64,000 nt of DNA from Selaginella moellendorffii (GCF_000143415.4 NW_003314261.1:2488904-2552903); one strand, 5' to 3'; shown: positions 44,112-56,500, counted from the stretch's first letter. Program-made: numbers and translations. Notes: a model not told the origin generated them from the letters alone.

Positions 44112-46109
44112 CTAGACACCGTCCTCGGTGCGAACATAGTCAGTTTCCATCGCTTGTTGCTGCTGCTGCTCCAGTCGATAGAGGCGACGTTTTTGTTGTG
44201 GGAGTGTAAGCTCGTGGTTAGGGACGCTGTCTGGTGGATCTGTCCCATCTTCCTGGAGGTCGGCTACCTCAGCCAGCAGGGCGGTATGATCATCCTCGAG
44301 TTTTCGGTAGCGGGTGTTGAGCTCTTCGTATTTGAATTTGTAGGTGAATTCGTGAGCTGCTGATGGGGTTGATGGCTGCTTGGAGACGATCTTCCTGATG
44401 TCCCGGAGGTCAGTGCGGATCTGCTTCATCTCTTCAATCTGAGTATCCAGCCGGTGGTTTAAAGGCTCATAAAATTCCTTCTTGATCGCTCCCCAGGTGT
44501 ATATGAAGGAGTCTTGCTTGAGAAGATGCTGTGCAATGTCGGCTGGTGTTGGGAAGTAGTTTGCTTGCTCGCGGTGCATGCGTTGATCCAAGGCTTCAAA
44601 CAACTTGCGGGTGCAGTAGCTTGGGTCGCGAAGTTTATCTTCGTACTCCTTCCTGATCTCATCATAATCACGGCGTACCTGACTCTGTGGTTGAGGCATG
44701 GTTGCTGCTCCTGCTCCTGCTCGGTGATCCTGGTGTTTCTCGCTAGGGTTCGCTCTGTTCTTGGTCCCGGGAGTTGAAGTTACTGGAGGCTGAATCTGCT
44801 TCGTTGGATGTGGGTGACGTGGTTGGGCCAGATTCTTTGAGGTGGTTGGAGATGAGCTTTTCAGTTTGATGGTGGATGAACGGCCCAGATGTGGCGTTGA
44901 AATTAATTTATCCGTTGAGAAATTTTTCGCTTGGAATTTTGTTGAAGGGGCGGAATTTTTGTGAATGCTGGTCGTGGTATTTGCTGGAAGAGACATGGTT
45001 GCGTGTTCTTCAAGTGATTGGCGAAGGTAGTCAATGTTTTCTTTTGTAGAACGTGTCAAGGAGGTCGGGGCGTTGAGAATGTTGTTCTCAGCTGGTGTAG
45101 AAATTGAGTTCTGGGCGATCAGCTGACGTTTTTCTTTGGCAATGTTGATGTGTTTGTGAGAAGTTGTCGGTTTTGGGGCTGATTCGAGTGGATGCGGGTT
45201 CTGGGGTGATTGTTGATGGTGGTGTGAGTTGTGTTCCTTGTCGCTGATGATGAGGTGCTCTCGGATCAGCGGTTTGGGAGCTGGATTCGCTGGTGTTTTG
45301 CGTGTGAAGCGGCGGCGAAGTGGAGTTGAATTGTTGGAGTGTTTGTTGCTGGAGCTGGTGTTGTTGGAGTGAGTTGAGCTTGATTGTTGAGATGCTGGCT
45401 TCTGTTTCTTGTTGGGAGTTGCTCCTTCTGATTTTGAGTGTTCTTCGGAGCTGTCGCTTTGTTCTGTGGAGTTCGTTTGGGTTGTCCACGGTTGCTTGTT
45501 GGGAAGAGCTTGGTGTAGAGCGATCAGCAGTGGGAAGATTACTGTGCGCATGGTCTTCTTGTTGAGTGTGGCGAGGATGGCGCGGTCGAGAAGCTTGAGA
45601 AGGAGCTCGTGGAGATGGTGAGCCACGTTCACACGTTTGCCGTCGAGTAGAGCTCCGTAGACTTCTGCTGTGCACTTGCCGATGGTGCGATCTGTTGGGT
45701 GAAGTTCGTAGTAGAGGAGGAGGGCTTTGAGTCGATCCATATGTTGCTCGTCGATGTCCTCCCATGTGAGCTCACCGGTAATTTCTCGATTGGCTTTGAT
45801 GATTTGCTGTGGAACTTCTCCTGAAAATTTGAGCATTCCCTTGTTGGAGATTTTGAAAACAGAGGCGATTCTTGCTGGGCTGAGGGTGATCTCGTTGGTG
45901 CCGTCGGTTATGGTGCTGTTCTTGGGGTTGAAGGAGGCAGCCAGTTTCCTCGCTAGTTTTTTATCAGGGTGTGTTGAAAAGGCCTTGTGGAGGAGCTCAA
46001 ATCCGTGGTCCTTGAGCCAGGTGGTTGTGTCGTTGCTGGGAAGCCTAGGAATATGGTGTATGACGTATCTGAGGCATCGGGGTGGATGAGCTGGCATCTT
46101 TCTCTTCAT
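44112..46109 (-). CDS. Additional 665-residue ORF of element B (between integrase and 3' LTR)
   Basis: An uninterrupted frame of 665 codons in the same sense as B pol. The N-terminal 220 residues look folded, with a pattern (LSPARIASVFKISNKGML, then VYGALLDGKRVNVAHHLHEL) similar to the plant-transposon-protein regions seen in extra ORFs of Athila/Tat elements. Residues about 220-470 are Ser/Thr/Asn/Gln-rich and disordered. The C-terminal 180 residues are charged coiled coil ending in a poly-Gln run. There is no signal peptide or transmembrane segment, so it does not look like an envelope protein. The frame is intact although flanking gag and pol have stops. Its role is unknown. Confidence 0.7.
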   Translation of the reverse strand: MKRKMPAHPPRCLRYVIHHIPRLPSNDTTTWLKDHGFELLHKAFSTHPDKKLARKLAASFNPKNSTITDGTNEITLSPARIASVFKISNKGMLKFSGEVPQQIIKANREITGELTWEDIDEQHMDRLKALLLYYELHPTDRTIGKCTAEVYGALLDGKRVNVAHHLHELLLKLLDRAILATLNKKTMRTVIFPLLIALHQALPNKQPWTTQTNSTEQSDSSEEHSKSEGATPNKKQKPASQQSSSTHSNNTSSSNKHSNNSTPLRRRFTRKTPANPAPKPLIREHLIISDKEHNSHHHQQSPQNPHPLESAPKPTTSHKHINIAKEKRQLIAQNSISTPAENNILNAPTSLTRSTKENIDYLRQSLEEHATMSLPANTTTSIHKNSAPSTKFQAKNFSTDKLISTPHLGRSSTIKLKSSSPTTSKNLAQPRHPHPTKQIQPPVTSTPGTKNRANPSEKHQDHRAGAGAATMPQPQSQVRRDYDEIRKEYEDKLRDPSYCTRKLFEALDQRMHREQANYFPTPADIAQHLLKQDSFIYTWGAIKKEFYEPLNHRLDTQIEEMKQIRTDLRDIRKIVSKQPSTPSAAHEFTYKFKYEELNTRYRKLEDDHTALLAEVADLQEDGTDPPDSVPNHELTLPQQKRRLYRLEQQQQQAMETDYVRTEDGV

Positions 46110-46535
46110 TTTCTGCGATCGAAGTGCTCGCCCCGTTAGGGTTCTTGAAACCTATAACTGTTGGTTGGCTGATCGTGCGGCACTCGATTGCTGGTGATGA
46201 ACGGTCGAGATTTGTTGACGGAATTGATGTGGTTTGATTTGGCTTGATTGCAAATCAATGGTGGATATTGGTGATGAAGTTAACTCAAGTTCAACTGTTG
46301 ATATTTGCTCAGGTGGCGTTGATCCAACGGTAGCTTGGGACTTACAAATTTTTGCTGCTGTTTGTTGCTGAAGTTGGTGGATGAGTTCGTGTTGAGTTGA
46401 GTTGAGTTGTATCGAACTGATTTGAGTTAAAGTTTGTCTATTGGGGTGAGTGTTGATTGTTGGTTTTGGGGTGTTTGTCGGTTTGGGTCTGAAATTTGTT
46501 GAGGTGCTGATGTTGAATATGTTGACGTGATATGG

Positions 46536-48330
46536 TCAAAGCTTGTTGAGGTTGACGATCTCAGTGAAGTCTTCGGCGAGTGTGCTGACTTTGGCGGTGC
46601 CGTTGGGGTATAGTTCAATGATTTTGAAAGGTCCTTGCCAGTTGGTGTGGAGTTTTCGGCCAAGTTTGCCGATGGGTCCTCGGTACCAGAGAACATGGTC
46701 GTCGACGCTGTATTTGGGAATGTTATGCTGGGATGCTTGTCGGTCGTGCCGAGCTTTTCTCTGTTTTTGGATGGCGTGAAGTGTCCAAAGGGCATTTAGT
46801 CGGAGTTCGTCGAGATGTTCGAGTTGCTGAAGCCTTTCTCGAACTGCATGTCGGGTATCAAGATTATACTTGACGGTGACTCGCATGCTTGGGACGATGA
46901 ATTCAATTGGTGTGATGGCTTCTGTTCCAAAGGCGAGTTTGAATGGCGTCATGTCAGTGGTGACTTTATACGCAGTGCGATAGGCCCAAAGTACGTCGAG
47001 AAGTTTGTCGTCCCAGTCTTTGCCGGAATCGTTGATGACTTTTTTGAGGATGGTCTTCAGTGTTTTGTTCGTTGCTTCTGCTTGACCGTTGCCTTGAGGA
47101 TAGTATGGTGTTGACGTTTTATGTCGGAGTTTGAACTCGGTGGCGAGATGTTCGATTGTTTGGTTGATGAAGTGGGTGCCTCTATCGGTGACGAGTTCAA
47201 GTGGTGTGCCGAAACGAGTGATGATATTTTCGTAGATGAAGGTTGCTGTTGCTTTTGCTGTGGCATGTTGGAGAGGTATTGCTTCGGCCCACTTGGTAGT
47301 GTAATCGGTGGCAACGATGATGTACTGATTTCATCGACGGGTGCTGACTTGGGGTCCGACGAAGTCGAGTCCCCATTTCTGAAATGGTGCCATTGGGAAT
47401 GTTGGGTTGAGTTGTTGAGTCTGAGTTTTCGGTGGTAATCGGTATCTTTGACATGTGTCGCAGCATTTGCAGAATTCTTCAGTGTCGTGCCAGAGTGTCG
47501 GCCACCAGAGGCCGGCTTGAAGAATCTTCCGAGTGGTTGTGTCAGCAGCGAAGTGTCCGCCGGAAGGTCCATCATGAGCTTCCTTGATGATTTGAGTTGT
47601 GTGTGGCTGCTTGATGCATCGGCAAAGAATGTTGTCAATTCCGAGTTTGTAGAGAGTGCCTCCAATGATTGAGTATCGTCGGGTTTTAGCAACAAAAGTC
47701 TTCTTTTGGTCGGACGTAGTGTACTGATCTGGAACTTTTGCTGAGTTGAGGTAACTGAAGACGTCATCGAGCTAGGTTGCTGGTATTGAAACTCGGAATA
47801 GGTTTGAGTCGGGTAAGTCGTCGGTAAGTATTTCGGGTTTGTCGCCGGTGGTGATCCGGCTGAGATAATCTGCTTGTTCATGATTTTTGCCGGGTTTGTG
47901 GACAATCTCGAAGTTGTATTCTTGTAGTAAAAGGAACCATCTTGATATTCGACCAGATAGTATTGGCTTGTTGATGAGGTAAAGGATTCCCTTGTGGTCG
48001 ACGAAAATTACGACTTTAATTGACAGTATGTAGTGTCGAAACTTCTGAAGTGAGTAGATCATGCCGAGAGCTTCTTTCTCGGTGGTGGTGTAATTTCGTT
48101 CAGCTGAGTTGAGTAGTCGGCTGGCGTAGTAGATCGGTTGATCTCAGTTGTCGTGTTGAGTTTGGCTCAGAATTGCACCAGTGGCGACGTCGGAAGTGTC
48201 GACATGAATGTGGAACTCTTGGGTCCAATCGGGCTTGGCAAGGATCGGTGCTGTTGTTAGTTTGAGTCGGAGATTATCGAATGCTTGTTGCTGTTCGGAC
48301 GTCCATGTCCATTGGGCATTTTGTTTTAGT
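46536..48330 (-). pseudogene. B RNase H and integrase (3' part of pol)
   Basis: Reading begins LKQNAQWTWTSEQQQAF, directly following the segment that ends at 41664 on the other strand. It runs through RNase H (HIHVDTSD, then FVDHKGILYLI) and a decayed zinc-binding region. The integrase core has IIVATDYTTKW, VTDRGTHF and NGQAEATNKTLK and ends with DDHVLWYRGPIGK and the tail NLNKL. Stops occur at about 48146, 47774 and 47334. Confidence 0.83.
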
Positions 48331-48335
48331 CCATC

Positions 48336-48382
48336 CGCTAATATTAGTATACGGCATCGTAGCCGTACACTTGGCCCTCACA
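48336..48382 (-). repeat. Outer fragment of A2 5' LTR
   Basis: These 47 bp match the terminal part of the A-family LTR and are followed by the target duplication GTTC. The inner edge is the right inversion breakpoint. Confidence 0.85.
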
Positions 48383-48386
48383 GTTC

Positions 48387-48659
48387 TAAAATATTCACTC
48401 GCATCTTAATGGGCCATAAATCGCCAACCCACATGGCATAAATTATTCTTCTTTATATCATGTTGTAATTCAAATAAAAAATTTTAAGGATAACTTTTAA
48501 GCAAAATCAAACAAGATAAACTGCCCTCCACTTGGAGGCAAATGCAAAGATATCCACTCATGAACTTCCGTTGATCCATGAAACGAACAATTTCCTTCCA
48601 AAGTAGATTGGTCAAAGAAGATTCCAAACCGTTTAAAAGCACTCCCGGCTTGATCGCCT
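48387..48659. other. Flank between element A2 and the reductase pseudogene
   Basis: AT-rich flank, with no gene recognised. Confidence 0.5.
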
Positions 48660-49600
48660 CGATCTCACCCTTCAGTTTCTAGCTCGAGTACTTTGGATTT
48701 GCTCGCACGGCATCGCCATTTTGAGGCGCTTGTGGCCAGATCAAGAATCTGCTGCTCTCGGCGGATCCACGCAACCGGCGTTGCATGCACAGCACAAATC
48801 AGGGGCTCTACTTCCCACCCTTCACAATTGGAAAGGTATTCTTATTCCTCTTCTTATTCTTAATCTTCTTAATTTTGCTCAGCTCGCACAGTTTTCCTGT
48901 TGTAAGGTTCTCCCGGTATCGAGAGTGATTTCTTCAGACAATGTGGACTACAAAGCTGGGGATATCGTGACGTGCTTGGTGAATACTCGCTCGCTGTTGC
49001 GAGGCGGGAAAGATGGATTTTGTCCACTCAAGAGGATGGATGCGTTCCATTGGAAAATTATCTCTCCTTTCTGGTTATAGAATGCATTGACAATGTCACG
49101 AGAACTATGATACACGATCCAGGCATCCCCGGATTCACTGCTTGGATTAATCATCCCCTAATTGGGATTCGAGCGTGGCTATTGAGATGGTTGAGGGTGG
49201 CTTCCAGCATCTTGCCACCAACATTGTCGAAGTAGACGTCAGTCAACAGCCTAGAACTATATAGAAGCACTCAAGAAACTTGAGAATGGACAAGAAGATG
49301 TTCGGTTACCTTAGCATTCCAGTCCTTTCTTGTAATTGAACGAGAAAGTCAAAATCTGAGAGAGACAGACAAACACACAGAGACAGAAACGTAGCACTGA
49401 AAGTCTGGACAGTGAAACCTCGCCTTCTCGTCAGTGCCTACAACCTCAACAGCCTCGTGTTTTCGCAATTAGACACAGTGAAACCTTACCTTCTCGTCAG
49501 TGCCTTCGTGTTTTCGCAATTAGACCCGCGGCAAGCCCTGGAGAATTTGGAGAAGCTGGTGTCAAGTCGTCATCTTAAAAAAGTTGCTTCCACTGCAAGA
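48660..49600. pseudogene. Broken, internally inverted copy of the alkenal reductase gene
   Basis: On the plus strand 48714-49141 resembles exons 1, 2 and the start of exon 3 of the neighbouring reductase (for example RCMHSTNQGLYFPPFTIGK, SRVISSDNVDYKAGD and GFTAWI). From 49142 the homology continues on the minus strand with exon 5 ([15 protein letters not shown] at about 49150-49230) and pieces of exons 4 and 3 (about 49300-49560). The last of these is duplicated as two imperfect 60-bp copies at 49410-49530. Stops and deletions are present. An inversion of the second half of a plus-strand paralogue explains the arrangement. Confidence 0.75.
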
Positions 49601-49722
49601 TTGTCTCCAAGCATAATGTATTGTCCCTGTTTTACTTATAAACGCATGAAAAGAGCTTAATATAATAATAATTATAATAAACCAAATTTGAAAACACAAA
49701 AGTGAATATATATAGTTGCTTT

Positions 49723-51105
<1,383 letters not shown>

Positions 51106-51440
51106 TGAGAGACTCTTGTCGCCAGGAAAACTCCGAGTGATGGCCGGACCTAAGCACGATCAATCAGGTTAGAGACAAATTTTGTGTTTTCTTGCGGTTT
51201 GGAATCTAGTTTGACGAAGGAGGGGACATTCTTTTGTTCGGTCAGATTGTTCGTTTTGCGGGTCAACGGGTTCCAAGCTCGAATCTCTTCGTTGTGAAGT
51301 AAGTGGCCATGGAATCTGGAAGTTCATGATTGAGCACCATAGCTTTTAAGCTGTCGATATATTGAATATATATCTGCGCATTTGCCTCAAGTTATCTGTG
51401 TGGCAGCCTATCTTGTTTGCTTGGTGTGTGGAGATCGAGA

Positions 51441-51668
51441 ATGGCGGTGGAGCAGAGGAAGAGCGCGGCGGTGATTTGGGCATTTGCATTTGCGATGGTT
51501 TTGATGATTGGAGCGGTGGCTGCTAAAGGAGGTGATGGGCATGGAACTGGAGGGCGGCCCCAAACTGGTAAATCTTCCAAGAGCACTGCTGTTGCTGCTG
51601 CGAAACTCATGCCGCAAGATATGATTCTTGGTTTCCTGGGTTTGATGTTTAGCTGGGTCTGGATGTAA
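51441..51668 (+). CDS. Small secreted peptide, possible arabinogalactan-peptide-like
   Basis: One exon, 75 residues. A signal peptide (about 1-28, cleaved near AVAA) leads a short Gly/Ser/Thr/Lys-rich mature region (about 20-30 residues) and a hydrophobic C-terminal segment (MILGFLGLMFSWVWM). The signal, short polar core and hydrophobic tail recall GPI-anchored arabinogalactan peptides, but the usual Ala-Pro repeats are missing. The upstream flank has a TATATAT stretch at 51365. Supported by structure only. Confidence 0.5.
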   Translation: MAVEQRKSAAVIWAFAFAMVLMIGAVAAKGGDGHGTGGRPQTGKSSKSTAVAAAKLMPQDMILGFLGLMFSWVWM

Positions 51669-52877
51669 CTTTGGATATATCTTTGGATTTCAATTGGCCT
51701 TTTTAAAAACAGCTCGCTCAGAGTTATAAGACAATTTTTCTTTAATCAAGTCTTAACCATCTTAGGCTGATTCACGCCTCCTCTGTAGCTCCAGCAAAAA
51801 TCCCTGCCATACATAAGTAGCTTGAGATGTTCTTTGGAGCTTCTAAGCAATAGGTGACAAGAGCAACTAGAAAGAAACTCCCAAACATGAGATTGTTTTT
51901 GTGGCTTGACCCAGCAGTTGCGATTTCAAACAAAAACAAGCTGTAAACTTGATATACAATGATGAAAAAACTAATTGAATCTGAGAAGATATCAAGAGAA
52001 CTTCCCGATGCGATATTCACTATTTGAAACATTTGACGAATATACCATTTTATATAAAATTATATATTGTGGCTAAAAGGTTCTTTTTATAAATGCAAGG
52101 AAGAATCCAGAGTCCTTTTTAGCGACAGATGGAGTCTTATGCAATGGTGACGATGGTCATGATCGCCCTAGCCAATTGCACGGTCGAATAGTGAATGGCA
52201 TGGAACTGATTGTCTATGGGGAAGTGCATTGCAGCAGATCACGTTTTTGTCAATCTAAAAACCGAGCTAAAATATCTTTTTATGGATATGATCTTGGATT
52301 TCGCTTAGAATTATAAGACAATTAAGTCTTAAACATCTTAGGCAGAATTATTGATTGATGCAAAGAGTTATAAAGCATTAGAGATTTGTGAAACACAAAA
52401 AACTTTTTGGGATTGGTTGAAGATGATGAACTCCCTGCTAGTTAGACTTCTTCAAATCTAATGAATCACTAAACTGATTCTTCCAGGAAATCTTAAGCCT
52501 CATCTGTATCTCATTAACAAAAAATAGAAACCAGGTATTGTATTTGATATTTATTAATATATAATTACATATTTTTAAAACTAACTTCATGAATATTCAT
52601 GATGCCCTAAAGTTGGATTTTAGACCGGACACATCCTGGGCTGGAGCATCGGTCCACATTAAAGCGATCATGGCCATCATCCATGAGAATATCAATTCAT
52701 GGAGTTAAGATTTGAGAAAATCTTTATTTTGATAAATAGCAAAATCTTAACAATCCAAAAAAACTATAAATCGATTTCTGAATATTATTTATGTACAGAA
52801 AAAGCCCCATATTTCACAATTACCACTGGTAATTTACCAGTCTCGGAGGAGTTTTGCACCCCTCCATTTTATGTTGG
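51669..52877. other. Intergenic
   Basis: AT-rich, about 1.2 kb, with stops in all frames. Two short similar segments (around 51715-51775 and 52310-52345, both with AGACAATT and TCTTAA-CATCTTAGGC) suggest a small duplication. No gene seen. Confidence 0.5.
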
Positions 52878-53265
52878 CTAGGTTACTATTTGCAAAACAC
52901 GTACAACCCGTGAATCTTCCTGATAGTAAATACCATAACCATATATGTTCCATCTTATGGCATTGTTTGAGTTGCACAGCTCCTTGTCCCTCCTGTCAAA
53001 TACGGTAAAAGTGGCAGTCTTACCGTTCCATTTAGCCGTGCACCAAAACCAAGTATCCCATCTCATTTGGAATTCCCAGCGCGTGAAAGCATTGTCGTGT
53101 AGAACAATAGGGTCACACAAGAGATTCATGTCACTGCCACACCAGTTCACAACAAACACCTGAAAGTCTTGGTAGAAATTTTTTCCTGCAGCAATCATAA
53201 CCATGGGTTGTAGAAGAGCTATATAGAATCAAAACTAAGAATGCCAATACTCTGCTCCTTGACAT
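52878..53265 (-). pseudogene. S-protein homologue (plant self-incompatibility S1 family) with a frame break
   Basis: The S1/SPH domain reads VFVVNWCGSDMNLLCDPI, then RWEFQMRWDTWFWCTAKWNG and a Cys pair, about 108 residues. A typical signal peptide (MSRSRVLAFLVLILYSSSTTHG) starts at 53265 but is in a different frame. The shift falls at a run of six A residues (T on the plus strand, 53179-53184). Family members are usually single-exon secreted proteins of about 130-150 residues, so a one-base indel in the run is the simplest reading. A 42-bp intron starting in the same place does not restore the frame. If the run length is wrong in the assembly the gene is intact. Confidence 0.7.
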
Positions 53266-53598
53266 GATCATAGCTGTGATCTCATTGCTTGTATTAAATC
53301 AAAATTGCCAATATTTTGCTTCTCATGATCATGATTGGGTCTCTGTTTATAAGGATAAAACCATAGCATTGTTTAGATTTGAGAAAGACAATGGTAGAGA
53401 AAGCTATTCTGGCTTTCTTCTGTTTTTTTGGAACTTGGGAAAAAGGCCTTTTCTTTGTCTTGATAAAATAAGAAATTAATTATTATTAGTATCCTTTAGC
53501 GTTTATAAACAGGACTGTAAATCATACTTAATTATATGTAAAGTTAGTCACATTTAAACAAACCAGTTCCAGTTTGAATTGCGCTAGGGCTTTGGGAA

Positions 53599-56500
53599 AT
53601 GGTGGGGTCTTGTGGCGGCAACTATGCCGCCACTGCGACGCTCTTTCGCGGCGTGCGATTCTTCCTGTCCGGCTTCGATCGCGCCGAGGAGTGCCAGGTG
53701 AGTGAGATTTTTGGCGACCGCCACGATTTCTCGCCCCGCCGCTGTGGTGCAGTTCATCGATGCCCTGGAGCAGCATGGAGCGAGCAATGCAGGCCAATAC
53801 TCGAGCTCTTGCAGCCATGTCATCGTTTCGCAGCATACCTATGTAGGCATTTTATCATTCCATCTCTATGATTCATCCATCGCGCTTGGCAGGACGATCC
53901 GATTTGTGCTGCTGCTAGAAAAGATGGGAAGGTTCTTGTTACCAAGAGCTGGGTCCTGGACTCTCTGGAGCAATGCGAGTTAAAGAATGCAAACAGCGTA
54001 AGTTTTTCTTCGTCATTCGCTGCCTTGTGGTCTCTAAAAAATCTTCTCACGTTGCGTAGGTTCTTTACATGCCCGTCAGGGATCTGGCTGGGATCCCAGG
54101 TGCTAAGAAAGTCTGCGTTTGTTTGACTGGATACCAAAGCGCGTCTCGGCGAGAGATTGAGGTGGAGTTCTTTGTTCTTTGTGCACGGGCATGAAACACT
54201 TCTCTTGTCCTTTTGATTTAACAGGCAATGGTAGCTATGATGGGCGCATCTTTCACTAAACCGTTAGATGCTAGGAAGGTGACTCACCTGGTCTGCTACA
54301 AGTTTGAAGGTGAAACGTTTCTAGCGTTTTGTCACTTAATCTAACTTCTGCGTTCGTAACCAGGTGACAAGTACGAGCTTGCGGAGCATATGAAATTAAA
54401 GCTTGTGAACCATCGCTGGCTTGAGGACTGGTAAGCTCGGCGATATTAGTCTGCCTGTGCATATAACTTTCTGGTAGTAACTTTCTGTAGTTTAAGGACG
54501 TGGTCCTTAGTGGACGAGGCGAATTACAGGATAAGGTGGGGCATTGTGGAAGCTTTATTATGGGGCAACTAATTTGAGTGCTACTGCAGTGCCCACGACC
54601 TGGAAATTGCTGAGGCACAAGCTAAAGACGCTCAAGTTTCTGAGCAACCAAACGAGACGAATGCTGCACCTCCCGAAATCGCTCCGGATCCACCTGACGT
54701 CGATTCAGAGGCTACAACGCAACTGTGTGAGGCTGAAGACGACTGCGTTGTGGAGGGTGAAAACGTCACCAGTAAGTTCATGGGCTCACCTATGGATACC
54801 GGCAACGACAGTGCTACTAAACAAAGGGTGATGGATACCGTCAACGACAGTGCTGCTAAACTAGCAGAGCAAAGGGTGATGGATACCGGCAACGACCGTG
54901 CTACTAAATCAGCAGAGCACAGGGTGATGCCGAGTAATGCAAGGAACGAGTCGCTGTCAGGAGGGGAAAGCGAATCTCCTAGTTTGAAGAAGAGGAAAAG
55001 TTTTGAGGCGTCCAGTGACCATAAAAAAACTGGCGAGGATTCAATCAGGAAGAGAGGCAGGCCTTTAAGTAGTCTTTCGCCGCGGCCTCGTCACTCGGAC
55101 CGGACTATGGATGGCCAGAGTCCTGATGCAGTGAAACAGTCCCCGTCAAAAAGCAGTAACGGTATGAATCTGTCTCTCTTGGTCTTTTCCAACGTCGAGA
55201 AATGTTAATGCAGGATCAGGCAAAAGGATCTACATTGAGCCGGAGAGAAGCTCATTTCACTCCAAGTCAGGTACACATTTGCTGGCGTAAATTTTCTCGC
55301 TGACGGAATGTAACTTCAGGATCGGCTGCCAAAAAAAGTGGCAAACACAATGCAGCGGGTATGGGCATGGACAACAAAAAGGAGGGGAGCTTCAAAAGCC
55401 GGAGGCTGACCAGAAGCGGTTCGAAGGACAGTATCACGGACGCAAACGGACATGAAACTCGAAGAAAGTCCTTATCGGGATCAGCTGAGAAACTAACTAG
55501 CAAGGACGATGCAGTGGAGTCGAAGCATCAGCCTGCAAACGAGCCCAAGGCACAGAAGCAAACGGACGTCATAAATCTTGATGATGAGGAAGAGAAAAAA
55601 GATGAAGCTGCAAAAGAAGCTGCCGAAGTACCTGTAAAGCGGGGAAGAGGACGACCGAAGAAGTCGAAGCCGATAATCCCAGAAACAACAAAAGACTATC
55701 GGTTCGCTTTGAGTGGACATACCGAGGAGAAGAGGAAGCACAGGCTTGTCATTCGGAGCCTCCACGGCCACCTCTGCAGGGACGACCACATCTGGAAAGA
55801 GCAGACGACTCACTGCGTGATGGGCTCGCCGCTTCGGCGAACCGAAAAACTCTTCGCTGCTCTGGCTTCCGGACGGTACGTTGGTATACTCGATTCTCCC
55901 GGCTTTCTAACCTCACTCTTCCAGATGGATACTCAAGTTCGACTATCTGGAAGCTTGTGCAAAGGCCAGGAGATTCGTCGACGAGGAACCATACGAGTGG
56001 TTCGAGCCAGGAGATGCAAAAGACGGAACGATCGACCTGAGAGCTCCAAGGAAATGGCGGCTGTCTAAGCAGGAAACCGGCTGTGGTGCCTTCGAAGGAC
56101 TGAGAGTGATCGTGTATGGAGAATGCATTCTTCCCTCCTTGGTAAGAGCCTTCCTTTCTTTTCTAGTTCCTTGGTTCTTAGCTTTGATCGTCAGGGTACT
56201 CTCAAACGCGCCATCAAGGCCGGAGGAGGAGCTGTGGTGGCGGTGGAGCCACCATACACAATTCCTCTAGCAACCGGGGTGGACTTCGCGATCGTCGGGC
56301 TGGGAATCCCCGAGAACGATCCACGCGTGGTGGAGATCCTCAAGCGCAAGGTGGCGTGCGTGAGGGACGAGTTCTTCGTGGAGTTCGTGTGCAATCCATC
56401 CGCGAGCTGGGAGAAGCACGTCCTCTTCAGCACCGAGGCCGCGGTGGAGAAAGCTCTCGCCAAGCTCGCCACCATCAAGTCATACTCATCGCACAAGCAG

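Larger units (their letters stand above)
37818..48335. mobile_element. LTR retrotransposon B (Ty3/gypsy, Athila/Tat-like), nested in A2 and split by inversion
   Basis: LTRs of 294 bp begin TGTCTCAACC and end CTCACCTCTTCA. The 5-bp target duplication AGGCT is seen at 37818-37822 and, as AGCCT, at 43794-43798. The 5' half (plus strand, 37823-41664) carries gag with two CCHC knuckles, protease and reverse transcriptase. The 3' half (minus strand, 48335 down to 43799) carries RNase H, integrase, a 665-codon extra ORF and the 3' LTR. The reverse transcriptase box FMDDFSVF, integrase wording such as TPFKLAFGTEAI, and an extra ORF after pol point to the Athila/Tat branch. The LTRs differ at about six positions, all transitions. 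Confidence 0.88.
34986..48386. mobile_element. LTR retrotransposon A2, carrying nested element B and rearranged by an inversion
   Basis: The left end is the 3' LTR (34990-35163) with target duplication GTTC at 34986-34989. The right end is the outer 47 bp of the 5' LTR (48336-48382) with GTTC at 48383-48386. Between them lie A2 pol on the minus strand (35196-37822), element B 5' half on the plus strand, the inner part of A2 5' LTR plus gag-protease on the plus strand (41668-43798), and element B 3' half on the minus strand. Flipping 41665-48335 restores an uninterrupted minus-strand A2 with a complete B inserted at the start of its reverse transcriptase. The matching target duplications at both levels support this order of events. 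Confidence 0.88.

Noticed and set aside
44112-46109. Element B extra ORF as a viral-type envelope gene
   Set aside because: No signal peptide, no transmembrane segment and no Cys pattern of envelope proteins; it is rich in disordered and coiled-coil sequence.
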